DNA from: Streptomyces griseus
GTDB taxonomy: Bacteria; Actinomycetota; Actinomycetes; Streptomycetales; Streptomycetaceae
DNA length: 64,000 bases
Assembly (NCBI RefSeq): GCF_001715295.1
Contig: NZ_MDKB01000002.1
Coordinates: 112,876-176,875 of the forward strand
Direction: 5' to 3'
Of this stretch, positions 8,338-15,935 are shown one piece after another (the stretch's first letter is position 1; every line of letters starts with the position of its first letter). Both the position numbers and the translations under genes were made by a program. The notes below the pieces were generated by a model. That model was not told where the DNA came from, did not search any database, and saw nothing but the letters and a program-made list of their open reading frames with translations.

Positions 8338-9100
8338 GCCCGGCGCCCGTGTGCCGCACGGCGGCGAAGGCGTCGGTCCCGGCGAGGCCGCCGAGCCTGC
8401 CGAGCGGCCAGCCGAGCCAGTCGACCCGCCCGATCACCCGGTCGACGGGCACCATGCCGCCGCCGGGCTGCCCCAGGTGGTCGCGGGAGTCCCGGGACCT
8501 GCTCCGGTGATCGCCCATCATCCACAGCGTGCCCTGAGGGACCACGATGTCGAAGGGCACGTCGGACGGCCTGTCACCCGGGTACAGATAGTCCTCGTCC
8601 AGCGGGCTGCCGTTCACCTCGAGCCTCCCCCGCCGGTCGCAGCAGACCACCCGGTCGCCCCCCACGCCCACCACCCGCTTCACGAAGTCGGTCTCGGCGG
8701 CCTCGGTCAGCCCGAGGGAGGCGGCCGCCCCGCGCAGCAGGGCGGTGACGGGGTTCTCCGCAGGGGGCTCCCGCACGAAGGAGCCTGTGCCGTCGAAGAC
8801 GACCACGTCACCGCGTTCCGGCTCGGAGCCGAAACGGTACGCCAGTTTGTTGACGAGTACACGGTCCCCGACCCGCAGCGTGGGTTCCATCGAGCCACTG
8901 GGAATGAGGAAGGGCTGCAGCACGAACGCGCTGAAGAGCAGCAGGGTGACCGTGGTGAGCGCGCCGAGGGAGGCGGCGCGCCCCCAGGACATCGAGGCGG
9001 TGATCCGGCCCGGGAGATGCGTGGAGCGCGACCCCTCCTCCTGTCCCTCGGGGGGGCCGGAGGAGCGATCGCGCTCCGTGTGCTGTGCTTCCGTGTCCAT
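8330..9100 (-). CDS. sipW: Type I signal peptidase (SipW-like)
   Basis: This 256-residue enzyme is the first of the four adjacent Sip proteins. A single membrane segment at about residues 43-65 (SLGALTTVTLLLFSAFVLQP) precedes the catalytic LIPSGSMEPT. The lysine box is FVKRVVGVGGDRVVCC and box E MGDHRSRSRDSRDH. No C-terminal anchor is seen, unlike SipY and SipZ, as known for SipW of S. lividans. It begins 45 bases after rplS, so the sip genes may be partly transcribed from the ribosomal operon as well as from a nearby promoter. Confidence 0.9.
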   Translation of the reverse strand: MDTEAQHTERDRSSGPPEGQEEGSRSTHLPGRITASMSWGRAASLGALTTVTLLLFSAFVLQPFLIPSGSMEPTLRVGDRVLVNKLAYRFGSEPERGDVVVFDGTGSFVREPPAENPVTALLRGAAASLGLTEAAETDFVKRVVGVGGDRVVCCDRRGRLEVNGSPLDEDYLYPGDRPSDVPFDIVVPQGTLWMMGDHRSRSRDSRDHLGQPGGGMVPVDRVIGRVDWLGWPLGRLGGLAGTDAFAAVRHTGAGHG

Positions 9101-9145
9101 CGGGGCCGCATCCTATCCGGCCGCGCTGTGGACGCCGGAGGTGAA

Positions 9146-9496
9146 TCAGCGGTCGCGCTTCTCCTTGATCTTCGCGGCCTTGCCGCGCAGCTCACGGAGG
9201 AAGTACAGCTTGGCGCGACGGACGTCACCGCGGGTGACGAGCTCGATCTTCTCGAAGATCGGGCTGTGCACCGGGAAGGTGCGCTCGACGCCGACGCTGA
9301 AGGAGACCTTGCGGACCGTGAAGGTCTCGCTGACGCCCGAGCCCTGACGGCGGATGACGATGCCCTTGAACTGCTGGATACGGGAGCGGTTGCCCTCGAT
9401 CACGCGCACGTGGACGTTGACCGTGTCACCGGGGCGGAACGCCGGAAGGTCGGTACGGAGCGAGGCGGCGTTGACGCCATCGAGCAGGGAAGTCAT
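9146..9496 (-). CDS. rplS: 50S ribosomal protein L19
   Basis: The 116-residue protein is L19, which sits at the subunit interface of the 50S particle. Recognisable blocks are [51 protein letters not shown] and the C-terminal [20 protein letters not shown] start at ATG 9496 because [20 protein letters not shown] matches the usual L19 opening and the purine-rich GAAGAAAG lies upstream; a GTG nine codons earlier would add an unusual leader. It follows trmD after 124 bases, in the conserved rpsP-KH-rimM-trmD-rplS order. Confidence 0.95.
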   Translation of the reverse strand: MTSLLDGVNAASLRTDLPAFRPGDTVNVHVRVIEGNRSRIQQFKGIVIRRQGSGVSETFTVRKVSFSVGVERTFPVHSPIFEKIELVTRGDVRRAKLYFLRELRGKAAKIKEKRDR

Positions 9497-9620
9497 GTTG
9501 TCTGCTTTCTTCGCCGATGCCACAGGTCATCGACGGGAGAGAGTGAGGTTCGGATGCTGATCACCTCGGGCGGGCGGCTTTCCCCCTGTGGCAGGGGCGC
9601 ACACCGGACGTACAGCGGGC

Positions 9621-10442
9621 CTATTCTTCCACGGCCTCGGGCCTGCGCCAAAATCGCCCGCCGGGCTCCGGCGACCAGCCGAGGATGGAGAGGATCTCGC
9701 GGTCCTTCTTGTCGAAGCCGGCCGCTTCGCAACGCTCGATGAGATCGGGCCTGTGGAGGGCGGTACGGCGGAAGGCCTCGTCCCGGCGCCAGCGGGCGAT
9801 ACGGCCGTGATGGCCGCTGAGCAGCACGTCCGGGACACCGCGACCGCGCCACCGGGGCGGCTTCGTGTAGACGGGGCCCTCCAGCAGGTCGGCCATGGCT
9901 CCGGGCGCGAAGGAGTCGTCCCGGTGCGACTCGGCGTTACCCAGGACTCCGGGCAGCAGCCTGGCCACGGCCTCGGTGATCACCAGGCAGGCGGCTTCCC
10001 CTCCCGCCAGGACGTAATCCCCGATCGACACCTCCACGACGGGCATCCTGGTGGCGTACTCGTCCATCACGCGGCGGTCGATGCCCTCGTACCTGGCGGG
10101 GGCGAAGATCAGCCACGGCCGCTCGGACAGCGCGACGGCCAGCTCCTGGGTGAAGGGCCGCCCGCTGGGTGTCGGCACCACGAGGACCGGGGCGTGCGCG
10201 CCGGCCTCGTAACCGTCGGCCAGGACGTCGTCCAGCGCCTCACCCCAGGGCTCGGTCTTCATGACCATGCCGGGGCCGCCTCCGTACGGGGTGTCGTCCA
10301 CGGTGTTGTGCCGGTCGTACGTCCAGTCCCGCAGGTCGTGGACGTGCACGTCGAGGCGGCCGCCGGCGCGCGCCTTGCCGACGAGCGAGACGTTGAGCGG
10401 TTCCAGGTACTCGGGGAAGATCGTGACGACGTCGAGCCGCAT
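9621..10442 (-). CDS. trmD: tRNA (guanine-N1)-methyltransferase TrmD
   Basis: The 273-residue SPOUT methyltransferase makes m1G37 in tRNAs reading CNN and GGN codons, protecting the frame. Clear features are the opening [20 protein letters not shown], the knot-forming segment LIFAPARYEGIDRRVMDEY, EVSIGDYVLAGGEAACLVI and RDDSFAPG. A C-terminal helical domain with LSGHHGRIARWRRDEAF completes it. The ATG overlaps the rimM stop (TGATG), which suggests coupled translation. A GTG one codon earlier is an equal choice on paper. Confidence 0.95.
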   Translation of the reverse strand: MRLDVVTIFPEYLEPLNVSLVGKARAGGRLDVHVHDLRDWTYDRHNTVDDTPYGGGPGMVMKTEPWGEALDDVLADGYEAGAHAPVLVVPTPSGRPFTQELAVALSERPWLIFAPARYEGIDRRVMDEYATRMPVVEVSIGDYVLAGGEAACLVITEAVARLLPGVLGNAESHRDDSFAPGAMADLLEGPVYTKPPRWRGRGVPDVLLSGHHGRIARWRRDEAFRRTALHRPDLIERCEAAGFDKKDREILSILGWSPEPGGRFWRRPEAVEE

Positions 10443-11089
10443 CACGCGTCACCCTTCCCGGCCACGCCGGAGGCGCCCCCCGGCTCCGGGCCCGCGGGGT
10501 CCCCCGGCGCCTCGTCGTCCGCCCCGCCGGGAGGTGTGTCCTCGCTCTCCGCGTCACGCGCGGAGGCGACCACGGCCTCGCTCTCGTCGATCAGACCGGG
10601 CGGCGGGGTGATGACGGCCCGCTGCTCCTCGAGGTCGATCTCGGTGACGATCTCCTCGACGAAGGGGATCATCACCTCGCTGCCGTCCGGACGCTCCACG
10701 ATGAACAGGTCCTGGGAGGGCAGGTGGGTGATCTCCGTGATCCGGCCGATCTCCGTGCCGTCCGCGAGCACCACGTCGAGGTCCATCAGCTGGTGGTCGT
10801 AGAACTCGTCGGGGTCCTCGGGCAGTTCGGCCGGGTCCACCTCGGCGATCAGCAGGGTGTTGCGGAGTGCCTCGGCGGCCGTACGGTCGCGTACTCCCTC
10901 GAACCGCAGCAGCAGCCTGCCGCTGTGCACCCGCCCCGTCTCGATCGTCAGGGGTCCGGTCTCCGGCGGTTCCGTGGCCAGGACGGCCCCGGGCCCGAGC
11001 CGGAGTTCGGGCTCGTCGGTGCGCACCTCGACGGTGACCTCGCCCTTGATGCCGTGGGCGCGACCGATCCGCGCCACTACCAACTGCAC
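10442..11089 (-). CDS. rimM: Ribosome maturation factor RimM
   Basis: The 215-residue protein has the RimM N-terminal domain ([20 protein letters not shown]) and the PRC-barrel half ([20 protein letters not shown], then [20 protein letters not shown] and ITPPPGLID). RimM binds S19 and helps 30S head maturation. The last 45 or so residues are an acidic Gly/Pro-rich tail ([15 protein letters not shown]), common in Streptomyces but absent from E. coli RimM. It is followed without a gap by trmD. A strong hairpin lies upstream in the 105-base gap to the KH gene. Confidence 0.94.
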   Translation of the reverse strand: MQLVVARIGRAHGIKGEVTVEVRTDEPELRLGPGAVLATEPPETGPLTIETGRVHSGRLLLRFEGVRDRTAAEALRNTLLIAEVDPAELPEDPDEFYDHQLMDLDVVLADGTEIGRITEITHLPSQDLFIVERPDGSEVMIPFVEEIVTEIDLEEQRAVITPPPGLIDESEAVVASARDAESEDTPPGGADDEAPGDPAGPEPGGASGVAGKGDA

Positions 11090-11142
11090 GCTGTTCTCCC
11101 GTTGATCATGTACTGAGGAGGCGGTGATGTACGGACGACAAA

Positions 11143-11174
11143 GGCCGGGGACGGCTCGAAAGCCCTCCCCGGCC
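11143..11174 (-). terminator. Intra-operon hairpin between the KH gene and rimM
   Basis: On the minus strand, 14-base arms GGCCGGGGAGGGCT and AGCCGTCCCCGGCC flank a TTCG tetraloop, with one mismatch. A short TTT follows. It lies between the KH gene stop and the rimM start inside an otherwise continuous operon, so I read it as a partial terminator or an RNA processing or stability element that lowers rimM-trmD expression relative to rpsP. Strength is not known. Confidence 0.7.
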
Positions 11175-11194
11175 CCGGCCGGTGTTCAACTCTT

Positions 11195-11434
11195 TCAGCG
11201 AACCTGGTCCACATCGACGAGGTCGACACGGATACCACGTCCGCCGATGGCACCCACGACGGTACGCAGGGCGCGCGCGGTGCGGCCGTTACGGCCGATC
11301 ACCTTGCCGAGGTCGTCGGGGTGGACCCGGACCTCCAGCACCCGTCCACGGCGCAGGTCACGCGAGGCGACCTGCACATCGTCGGGGTTGTCGACGATGC
11401 CCTTCACGAGGTGCTCAAGAGCCTCCTCGAGCAT
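11195..11434 (-). CDS. khpA: KH-domain RNA-binding protein (KhpA-like)
   Basis: The 79-residue protein is a single KH domain with the GXXG loop in LGKVIGRNGRTARALRTVV at about residues 40-60 and the usual N-terminal helix MLEEALEHLVKGIVDNPDDV. Proteins of this kind next to rpsP are KhpA homologues, which bind RNA broadly and pair with KhpB in Gram-positive bacteria. It starts two bases after the rpsP stop, so the two are surely co-transcribed and probably coupled. Confidence 0.9.
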   Translation of the reverse strand: MLEEALEHLVKGIVDNPDDVQVASRDLRRGRVLEVRVHPDDLGKVIGRNGRTARALRTVVGAIGGRGIRVDLVDVDQVR

Positions 11435-11436
11435 GC

Positions 11437-11877
11437 TCAGGCCTCGGTCGACTCGGTGGACGCGGCAGCGTCGGCCGCCTCGTCCGCCTTCTTGTCCGAC
11501 TTCTTGGCCTTCTGGGTGATGGCCTCACCCTTGGCCTCGTCGCCGTCCGTGTTCAGGGCCTCGAACAGGGCACGCTTGTCGGCCTTGGGCTCCGGCTGCA
11601 GCAGCGGCGCGGGGGCCGGGAGACCCTTGTGGGCCTGCCAGTCACCGGTGAGCTTCAGGATCGCGAGAACCGGCTCGGTCGGCTGGGCGCCGACGGACAG
11701 CCAGTACTGCGCACGCTCCGAGTTGACCTCGATGCGCGAGGGGTTCTGCACCGGGTGGTACAGGCCGATCTCCTCGATGGCCCGGCCGTCACGGCGGGTA
11801 CGGGAGTCGGCGACGACGATGCGGTAGTGAGGCGAACGGATCTTGCCCAGACGCTTCAGCTTGATCTTGACTGCCAC
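11437..11877 (-). CDS. rpsP: 30S ribosomal protein S16
   Basis: The 146-residue protein begins with the S16 block [20 protein letters not shown], followed by [19 protein letters not shown] and the middle segment [21 protein letters not shown]16 helps fold the 5' domain of 16S rRNA. A long Ala/Lys/Asp/Glu-rich tail after residue 85 is typical of streptomycetes. The GTG start has GGAGA about 11 bases upstream. A longer frame that reads through from upstream is a shadow. It is the first gene of the rpsP-KH-rimM-trmD-rplS operon. Confidence 0.95.
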   Translation of the reverse strand: MAVKIKLKRLGKIRSPHYRIVVADSRTRRDGRAIEEIGLYHPVQNPSRIEVNSERAQYWLSVGAQPTEPVLAILKLTGDWQAHKGLPAPAPLLQPEPKADKRALFEALNTDGDEAKGEAITQKAKKSDKKADEAADAAASTESTEA

Positions 11878-12032
11878 GGAAGTGGTGTCTCCTGGTCTCT
11901 GACGTGGTTGGGCACAAAAGATGCCACGTGGGGTTGCGGTACTCGGGTGCCCGATGGACGCGTCAGCCGGAGGAGAGAGGGGTCCTGTGCGACTGTCGAG
12001 TACAGCTGACCATTGTGCCACACCACTTCGGG

Positions 12033-12626
12033 TCACCCCACCGCGACCGCCCCTTCGGGGATCCGGAAGGGTTTGCCGCACCCGCCGCACACGATCGGCG
12101 CCTGGGCGAGGACCGACGGGACGACCCGGACGTTGCGCCCGCAGTCGCAGACGGCCTTCACCCGCACACCCCCTCCGGAGGAGCCGTGCCGGGCGGCGGG
12201 GCCGCGGAAGGAGCGCTTGGTGTCCGCGGCGGTGGCCACGGTGTGCGCCTTGAGCGCGCGCTGCAGCCGTTCCGCGGTCGGGCGGTATCTGCGCCTGGCC
12301 TCGGGATTCAGGGTCACCAGCGAGAATCCGCTGCTGGGGTGGGGCTCCTCGGCGTGATCGAGCCCCAGCTCCTCGGCGATCGCGAGGAAGCGTCGGTTGT
12401 GGTAGCGGCCGGCCCGGGAGGTGTCCCGCACACCTCGCGCGGCGGCGATGCCGTGGACTGCCTCGTGGAGCAGTCGTTCGAAGGAGAGCTCGGCGCCACA
12501 GGCGGACGAGGATTCTCCGATCAGGGACTCTGGCGCGGCAAGATCGGGCAGCTCGGGGTGGTACCGCTGAATGTCGGCCCACGCCTGTGCCAGCTCTGCG
12601 GCAAGTACAGGTGGTGTCGTGCTCAC
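12033..12626 (-). CDS. Putative HEXXH metallopeptidase-like protein with zinc ribbon
   Basis: The 197-residue protein has [14 protein letters not shown] at about residues 52-65, an HEXXH zinc-binding motif, with RYHNRRF (93-99) offering a further His, as in SprT-like proteins. The C-terminal third has CDCG and CGGC (residues 160-183), a four-cysteine zinc ribbon. I infer a SprT-like domain, perhaps acting on DNA-bound proteins, but no substrate is known and I do not assign a gene name. The GTG start lacks a clear ribosome binding site, so an mRNA without leader is possible. An AT-rich patch lies 40-70 bases upstream, near a possible promoter. Confidence 0.7.
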   Translation of the reverse strand: MSTTPPVLAAELAQAWADIQRYHPELPDLAAPESLIGESSSACGAELSFERLLHEAVHGIAAARGVRDTSRAGRYHNRRFLAIAEELGLDHAEEPHPSSGFSLVTLNPEARRRYRPTAERLQRALKAHTVATAADTKRSFRGPAARHGSSGGGVRVKAVCDCGRNVRVVPSVLAQAPIVCGGCGKPFRIPEGAVAVG

Positions 12627-13178
12627 GTCGTGACAACGAGCCTGACTGCTCCGGTGTTCCTATTCCGGGGCATCCCAAATAATTTGCACGTACCAGTCAG
12701 TTGCCGTTGATACGTCCGGACGAGGGCGGGTGACCAGATCTGCGGAGAAGTCACACAGCTCGCACCAAGCCGGTACGTAGCGTGCTGTACGCAGCTGGGG
12801 GTCCGTGGCGTACACACGAGGGCGTAGGGGCCCCGTCGGCCGACCCTCCACGACCTCCTGTGCCGACCCTACCCGGCGCGCGGGGCCGGCCCGGACGCCC
12901 CCGCCCGCCCGGGCCGGCGAGGCTCTCGACGTGCTGCCTCCCGCGTGCCGGGTCAGACTGTGAGGAAGCGAGCAGCAGGCGCGCCGGCCCCGGCCCCGCC
13001 GTGCCGACCGGAGCCGGGGGCGCACGACCGGAGCACACGGGCACCGCCGTCCGACCCATCCACCCCCTGGACGGGACCGCCGAGGCGGGGTTCTCTGGCA
13101 TACGGGGGTCGCGGCCGCACACACCAGGGGGACGGAACTCGGGCACGACCGAACTCTCGGCGGATTGGGGCGCATTCC
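12627..13178. other. Intergenic region without a convincing gene
   Basis: Five hundred and fifty bases separate the divergent metallopeptidase-like gene (minus) and methyltransferase gene (plus). The left end has an AT-rich patch (AAATAATTTG) that could belong to the leftward promoter. The rest is Pro/Arg/Gly-coding-looking GC-rich DNA in several frames, none with both a ribosome binding site and a conserved product. I see no RNA gene or transposon end. Confidence 0.5.
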
Positions 13179-14048
13179 ATGACACCAACGCTCGTCCGGC
13201 ACCGTAGGTACGCGGACTCGTCCGCCCCGGAGGACGCCGGGACCCGTGCCCGCGACTGGGCCGAGATCCAGGAGCGCATGCTGGCACCGCTGTACGAAGC
13301 CGTGTTCGACCGGCTCGAAGTGGGGACCGGCACCCGGATGCTCTCCCTCGGCTGCGGTTCCGGGCTCGCCCTGCTGATCGCGGCCTCGCGAGGGGCGCGC
13401 GTCACCGGCGTCGACACCGACCGCGAACGGCTCGCCCTGGCACGCGAGCGCCTGCTGTCCGACCCACGGCACGAGCCGGGTCCGGGCGGTACGCGGGCGC
13501 GCGCGAGGCTCGTCGAGGGTGCACCCGCGGCGGCCACGCCGGCCGGACAGGCGCCGTACAACCTGCTCACCGTCTTCCACCCGATCGGCTGCGCGACCGG
13601 TGACTCCGACGGACTCGCGCCCGCCCTGGCCTCCGCCGTCCCGCTGGCCGTGCGCGGAGCGACCGTGGTGCTGACGGGGTGGGGTCCGCCGGAGCGCTGC
13701 GCCACCGCCCCGGTACTCCGGGTGGCGAGCCGGCTCGCCGAGGCGGCGCCCACGCCGCGTTCGGGGAACGGCTGGCGGCCGGCCCTGCGCGACGACCTGG
13801 AGGAGGTGGCGGCGCGGGCCGGGCTGAAGCCGGACGGCTCCGGCCGGGTGTCCTGCCCCTTCGGATACGCGGACGTGGACAGCGCGGTGCGCGGTCTGCT
13901 CTCGACCGGGCTGTTCGAGGCGGCGATCCGGGCGACGGACCGTTCCCAGGTCGAGAAGGAGGTGGCGGAGGCGCTCCATCCGCACCTGCGGCCCGACGGC
14001 ACGGTCTGGATGCCCAACGTCTTCCGCTACCTGGTGTGCGTCACGTAG
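13179..14048 (+). CDS. Class I SAM-dependent methyltransferase
   Basis: The 289-residue protein has the class I methyltransferase motif I in MLSLGCGSGLALLIAASRGA (about residues 49-68) and an acidic residue at the end of strand 2 (VTGVDTDRERLALARERLL). The later motif FHPIGCATGD and the PPERC segment occupy the catalytic region. The substrate is unknown. Upstream residues in the same frame are Pro/Arg-rich and unlike the rest, so I start at the ATG of MTPTLVRHRRYADSS. It is transcribed alone, convergent with ffh. Confidence 0.75.
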   Translation: MTPTLVRHRRYADSSAPEDAGTRARDWAEIQERMLAPLYEAVFDRLEVGTGTRMLSLGCGSGLALLIAASRGARVTGVDTDRERLALARERLLSDPRHEPGPGGTRARARLVEGAPAAATPAGQAPYNLLTVFHPIGCATGDSDGLAPALASAVPLAVRGATVVLTGWGPPERCATAPVLRVASRLAEAAPTPRSGNGWRPALRDDLEEVAARAGLKPDGSGRVSCPFGYADVDSAVRGLLSTGLFEAAIRATDRSQVEKEVAEALHPHLRPDGTVWMPNVFRYLVCVT

Positions 14049-14104
14049 GGACCCGAAGCGCGGCCGCGTAGCCGGCCCGTGCGAGGTGGACCCGTGGGGA
14101 CGGT

Positions 14105-14137
14105 GAGGGGGCACCCCGCCGGGCGGGGTGCCCCCTC
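14105..14137. terminator. Bidirectional terminator hairpin between the methyltransferase gene and ffh
   Basis: GAGGGGGCACCCCGCC and GGGCGGGGTGCCCCCTC form near-perfect inverted arms of about 15-16 bases meeting at a very short loop. It lies between two convergent genes, 56 bases after the methyltransferase stop and 18 bases beyond the ffh stop. There is no long T-run, as is common in Streptomyces. Confidence 0.75.
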
Positions 14138-14155
14138 ACTGCCGGGCGACCCCGG

Positions 14156-15706
14156 TCAGCCCATGAACTTCTTGAACTCGTCCGGCAGTTCGAAGTTCTT
14201 GTCCTCCTGGGCGGGGAGACCGAAGGCACCGCCCTGCGCCGCCGCCTGTTCGCGGCGGGCCGCGGCGGCCTGCTCCTCCGCCTTGCGCTTCATCGGGTTG
14301 CCGCTCTTGCGCTTGCCCTTGGCCTGTTTGACCTGCTTCTTCTGCCGGCCGGGACCGCCACCCATGCCCGGCATCCCCGGCATCCCGGGCATGCCGCCGC
14401 CCTGGGCCATCTTCGACATCATCTTGCGGGCCTCGAAGAACCGCTCGACGAGGTTCTTGACGGCGGAGACGTCGACTCCGGAACCCTTGGCGATACGGGC
14501 CCGGCGCGAACCGTTGATGATCGTCGGCTCGGCCCGTTCCTTCGGGGTCATCGACTTGATGATCGCCGCGGTGCGGTCCACGTCGCGCTCGTCGATGTTG
14601 TTGATCTGGTCCTTGATCTGCCCCATGCCCGGCAGCATCCCGAGCAGCTTGGAGATGGAGCCCATCTTCCTGACCTGCTCCATCTGCGCCAGGAAGTCGT
14701 CGAGCGTGAAGTCCTTGCCCTTGCTCGACGCCAGCTTGGAGGCCATTTTGGCGGCCTCTTCCTGGCTGAACGTCTTCTCCGCCTGTTCGATCAGGGTGAG
14801 CAGGTCACCCATGTCGAGGATGCGGGAGGCCATGCGGTCGGGGTGGAAGGCGTCGAAGTCCTCGAGCTTCTCACCGTTCGACGCGAACATGATCTGCTTG
14901 CCCGTGACGTGGGCGATGGAGAGGGCGGCACCACCGCGGGCGTCGCCGTCGAGCTTGGAGAGGACCACGCCGTCGAAGCCGACGCCGTCACGGAAGGCCT
15001 CGGCGGTGTTGACCGCGTCCTGGCCGATCATCGCGTCGACGACGAAGAGGATCTCGTCGGGGCTGACGGCGTCACGGATGTCCGCGGCCTGCCGCATCAG
15101 CTCCTCGTCGATGCCGAGGCGGCCGGCGGTGTCGACGATCACGATGTCGTGGACCTTGGCCTTGGCGAACTCGACGGAGTCCTGCGCGACCTTGACCGGG
15201 TCCCCCACACCGTTGCCCGGCTCCGGCGCGTACACCGCCACACCCGCGCGGTCGGCGACGACGCTCAGCTGGTTGACGGCGTTGGGGCGCTGGAGGTCAC
15301 AGGCGACGAGCAGCGGGGAGTGGCCCTGGCCCTTGAGCCAGAGGCCCAGCTTTCCGGCGAGGGTGGTCTTGCCCGCACCCTGCAGACCCGCGAGCATGAT
15401 CACGGTCGGCGGGTTCTTCGCGAACCTCAGCCGCCGGGTCTCGCCGCCGAGGATGCCGACGAGCTCCTCGTTGACGATCTTGACGACCTGCTGGGCGGGG
15501 TTCAGCGCCTGGGAGACCTCGACGCCGCGCGCCCGCTCCTTGACGTTGGCGATGAACGCACGGACGACGGGCAGGGCGACATCGGCTTCGAGCAGGGCGA
15601 TACGGATCTCACGAGCCGTGGCGTCGATGTCCGCCTCGGACAAGCGGCCCTTGCCCCTGAGGTTCTTGAAAGTCGCGCTAAGGCGGTCGGAGAGAGTATC
15701 GAACAC
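14156..15706 (-). CDS. ffh: Signal recognition particle GTPase Ffh
   Basis: The 516-residue SRP54 protein has an N domain, a GTPase G domain with P-loop LAGLQGAGKTTLAGKL at about residues 100-115, DTAGRLGID and TKLDGD-type SKLDGDARGG motifs, and an M domain (after residue 300) with SMTPKERAEPTIINGSRRAR, which binds the signal peptide and 4.5S RNA. The C-terminus is Met/Gly/Lys-rich (GGMPGMPGMPGMG). Ffh targets nascent membrane proteins to FtsY, which is also in this window. It lies downstream of glnD behind a strong terminator. Confidence 0.95.
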   Translation of the reverse strand: MFDTLSDRLSATFKNLRGKGRLSEADIDATAREIRIALLEADVALPVVRAFIANVKERARGVEVSQALNPAQQVVKIVNEELVGILGGETRRLRFAKNPPTVIMLAGLQGAGKTTLAGKLGLWLKGQGHSPLLVACDLQRPNAVNQLSVVADRAGVAVYAPEPGNGVGDPVKVAQDSVEFAKAKVHDIVIVDTAGRLGIDEELMRQAADIRDAVSPDEILFVVDAMIGQDAVNTAEAFRDGVGFDGVVLSKLDGDARGGAALSIAHVTGKQIMFASNGEKLEDFDAFHPDRMASRILDMGDLLTLIEQAEKTFSQEEAAKMASKLASSKGKDFTLDDFLAQMEQVRKMGSISKLLGMLPGMGQIKDQINNIDERDVDRTAAIIKSMTPKERAEPTIINGSRRARIAKGSGVDVSAVKNLVERFFEARKMMSKMAQGGGMPGMPGMPGMGGGPGRQKKQVKQAKGKRKSGNPMKRKAEEQAAAARREQAAAQGGAFGLPAQEDKNFELPDEFKKFMG

Positions 15707-15774
15707 GGCGCTCGTCGGTCCTCAGGGTCGGGGTCGGGTGATTCGTTCCTAGAGTATCCGGCCCGGGCGGACGA

Positions 15775-15808
15775 CAGCCTCGCCGGTCTTGCCCGACCGG
15801 CGAGGCTG
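15775..15808. terminator. Terminator hairpin downstream of glnD
   Basis: Perfect 14-base arms CAGCCTCGCCGGTC and GACCGGCGAGGCTG surround the six-base loop TTGCCC. It stands between the glnD stop and the ffh start on the minus strand and should separate the nitrogen cassette from ffh. Confidence 0.75.
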
Positions 15809-15935
15809 TCGATCCCGCACGCGCACGGGGACACGTGTCCCCTCCCGGCGCGGACGCCGTGGACGCCGGAACATCCCGGGACCAGGGGACCTGCCGCACC
15901 CCGCTCGACGGCCGCGGACGTCGCTCGTCACGCCC

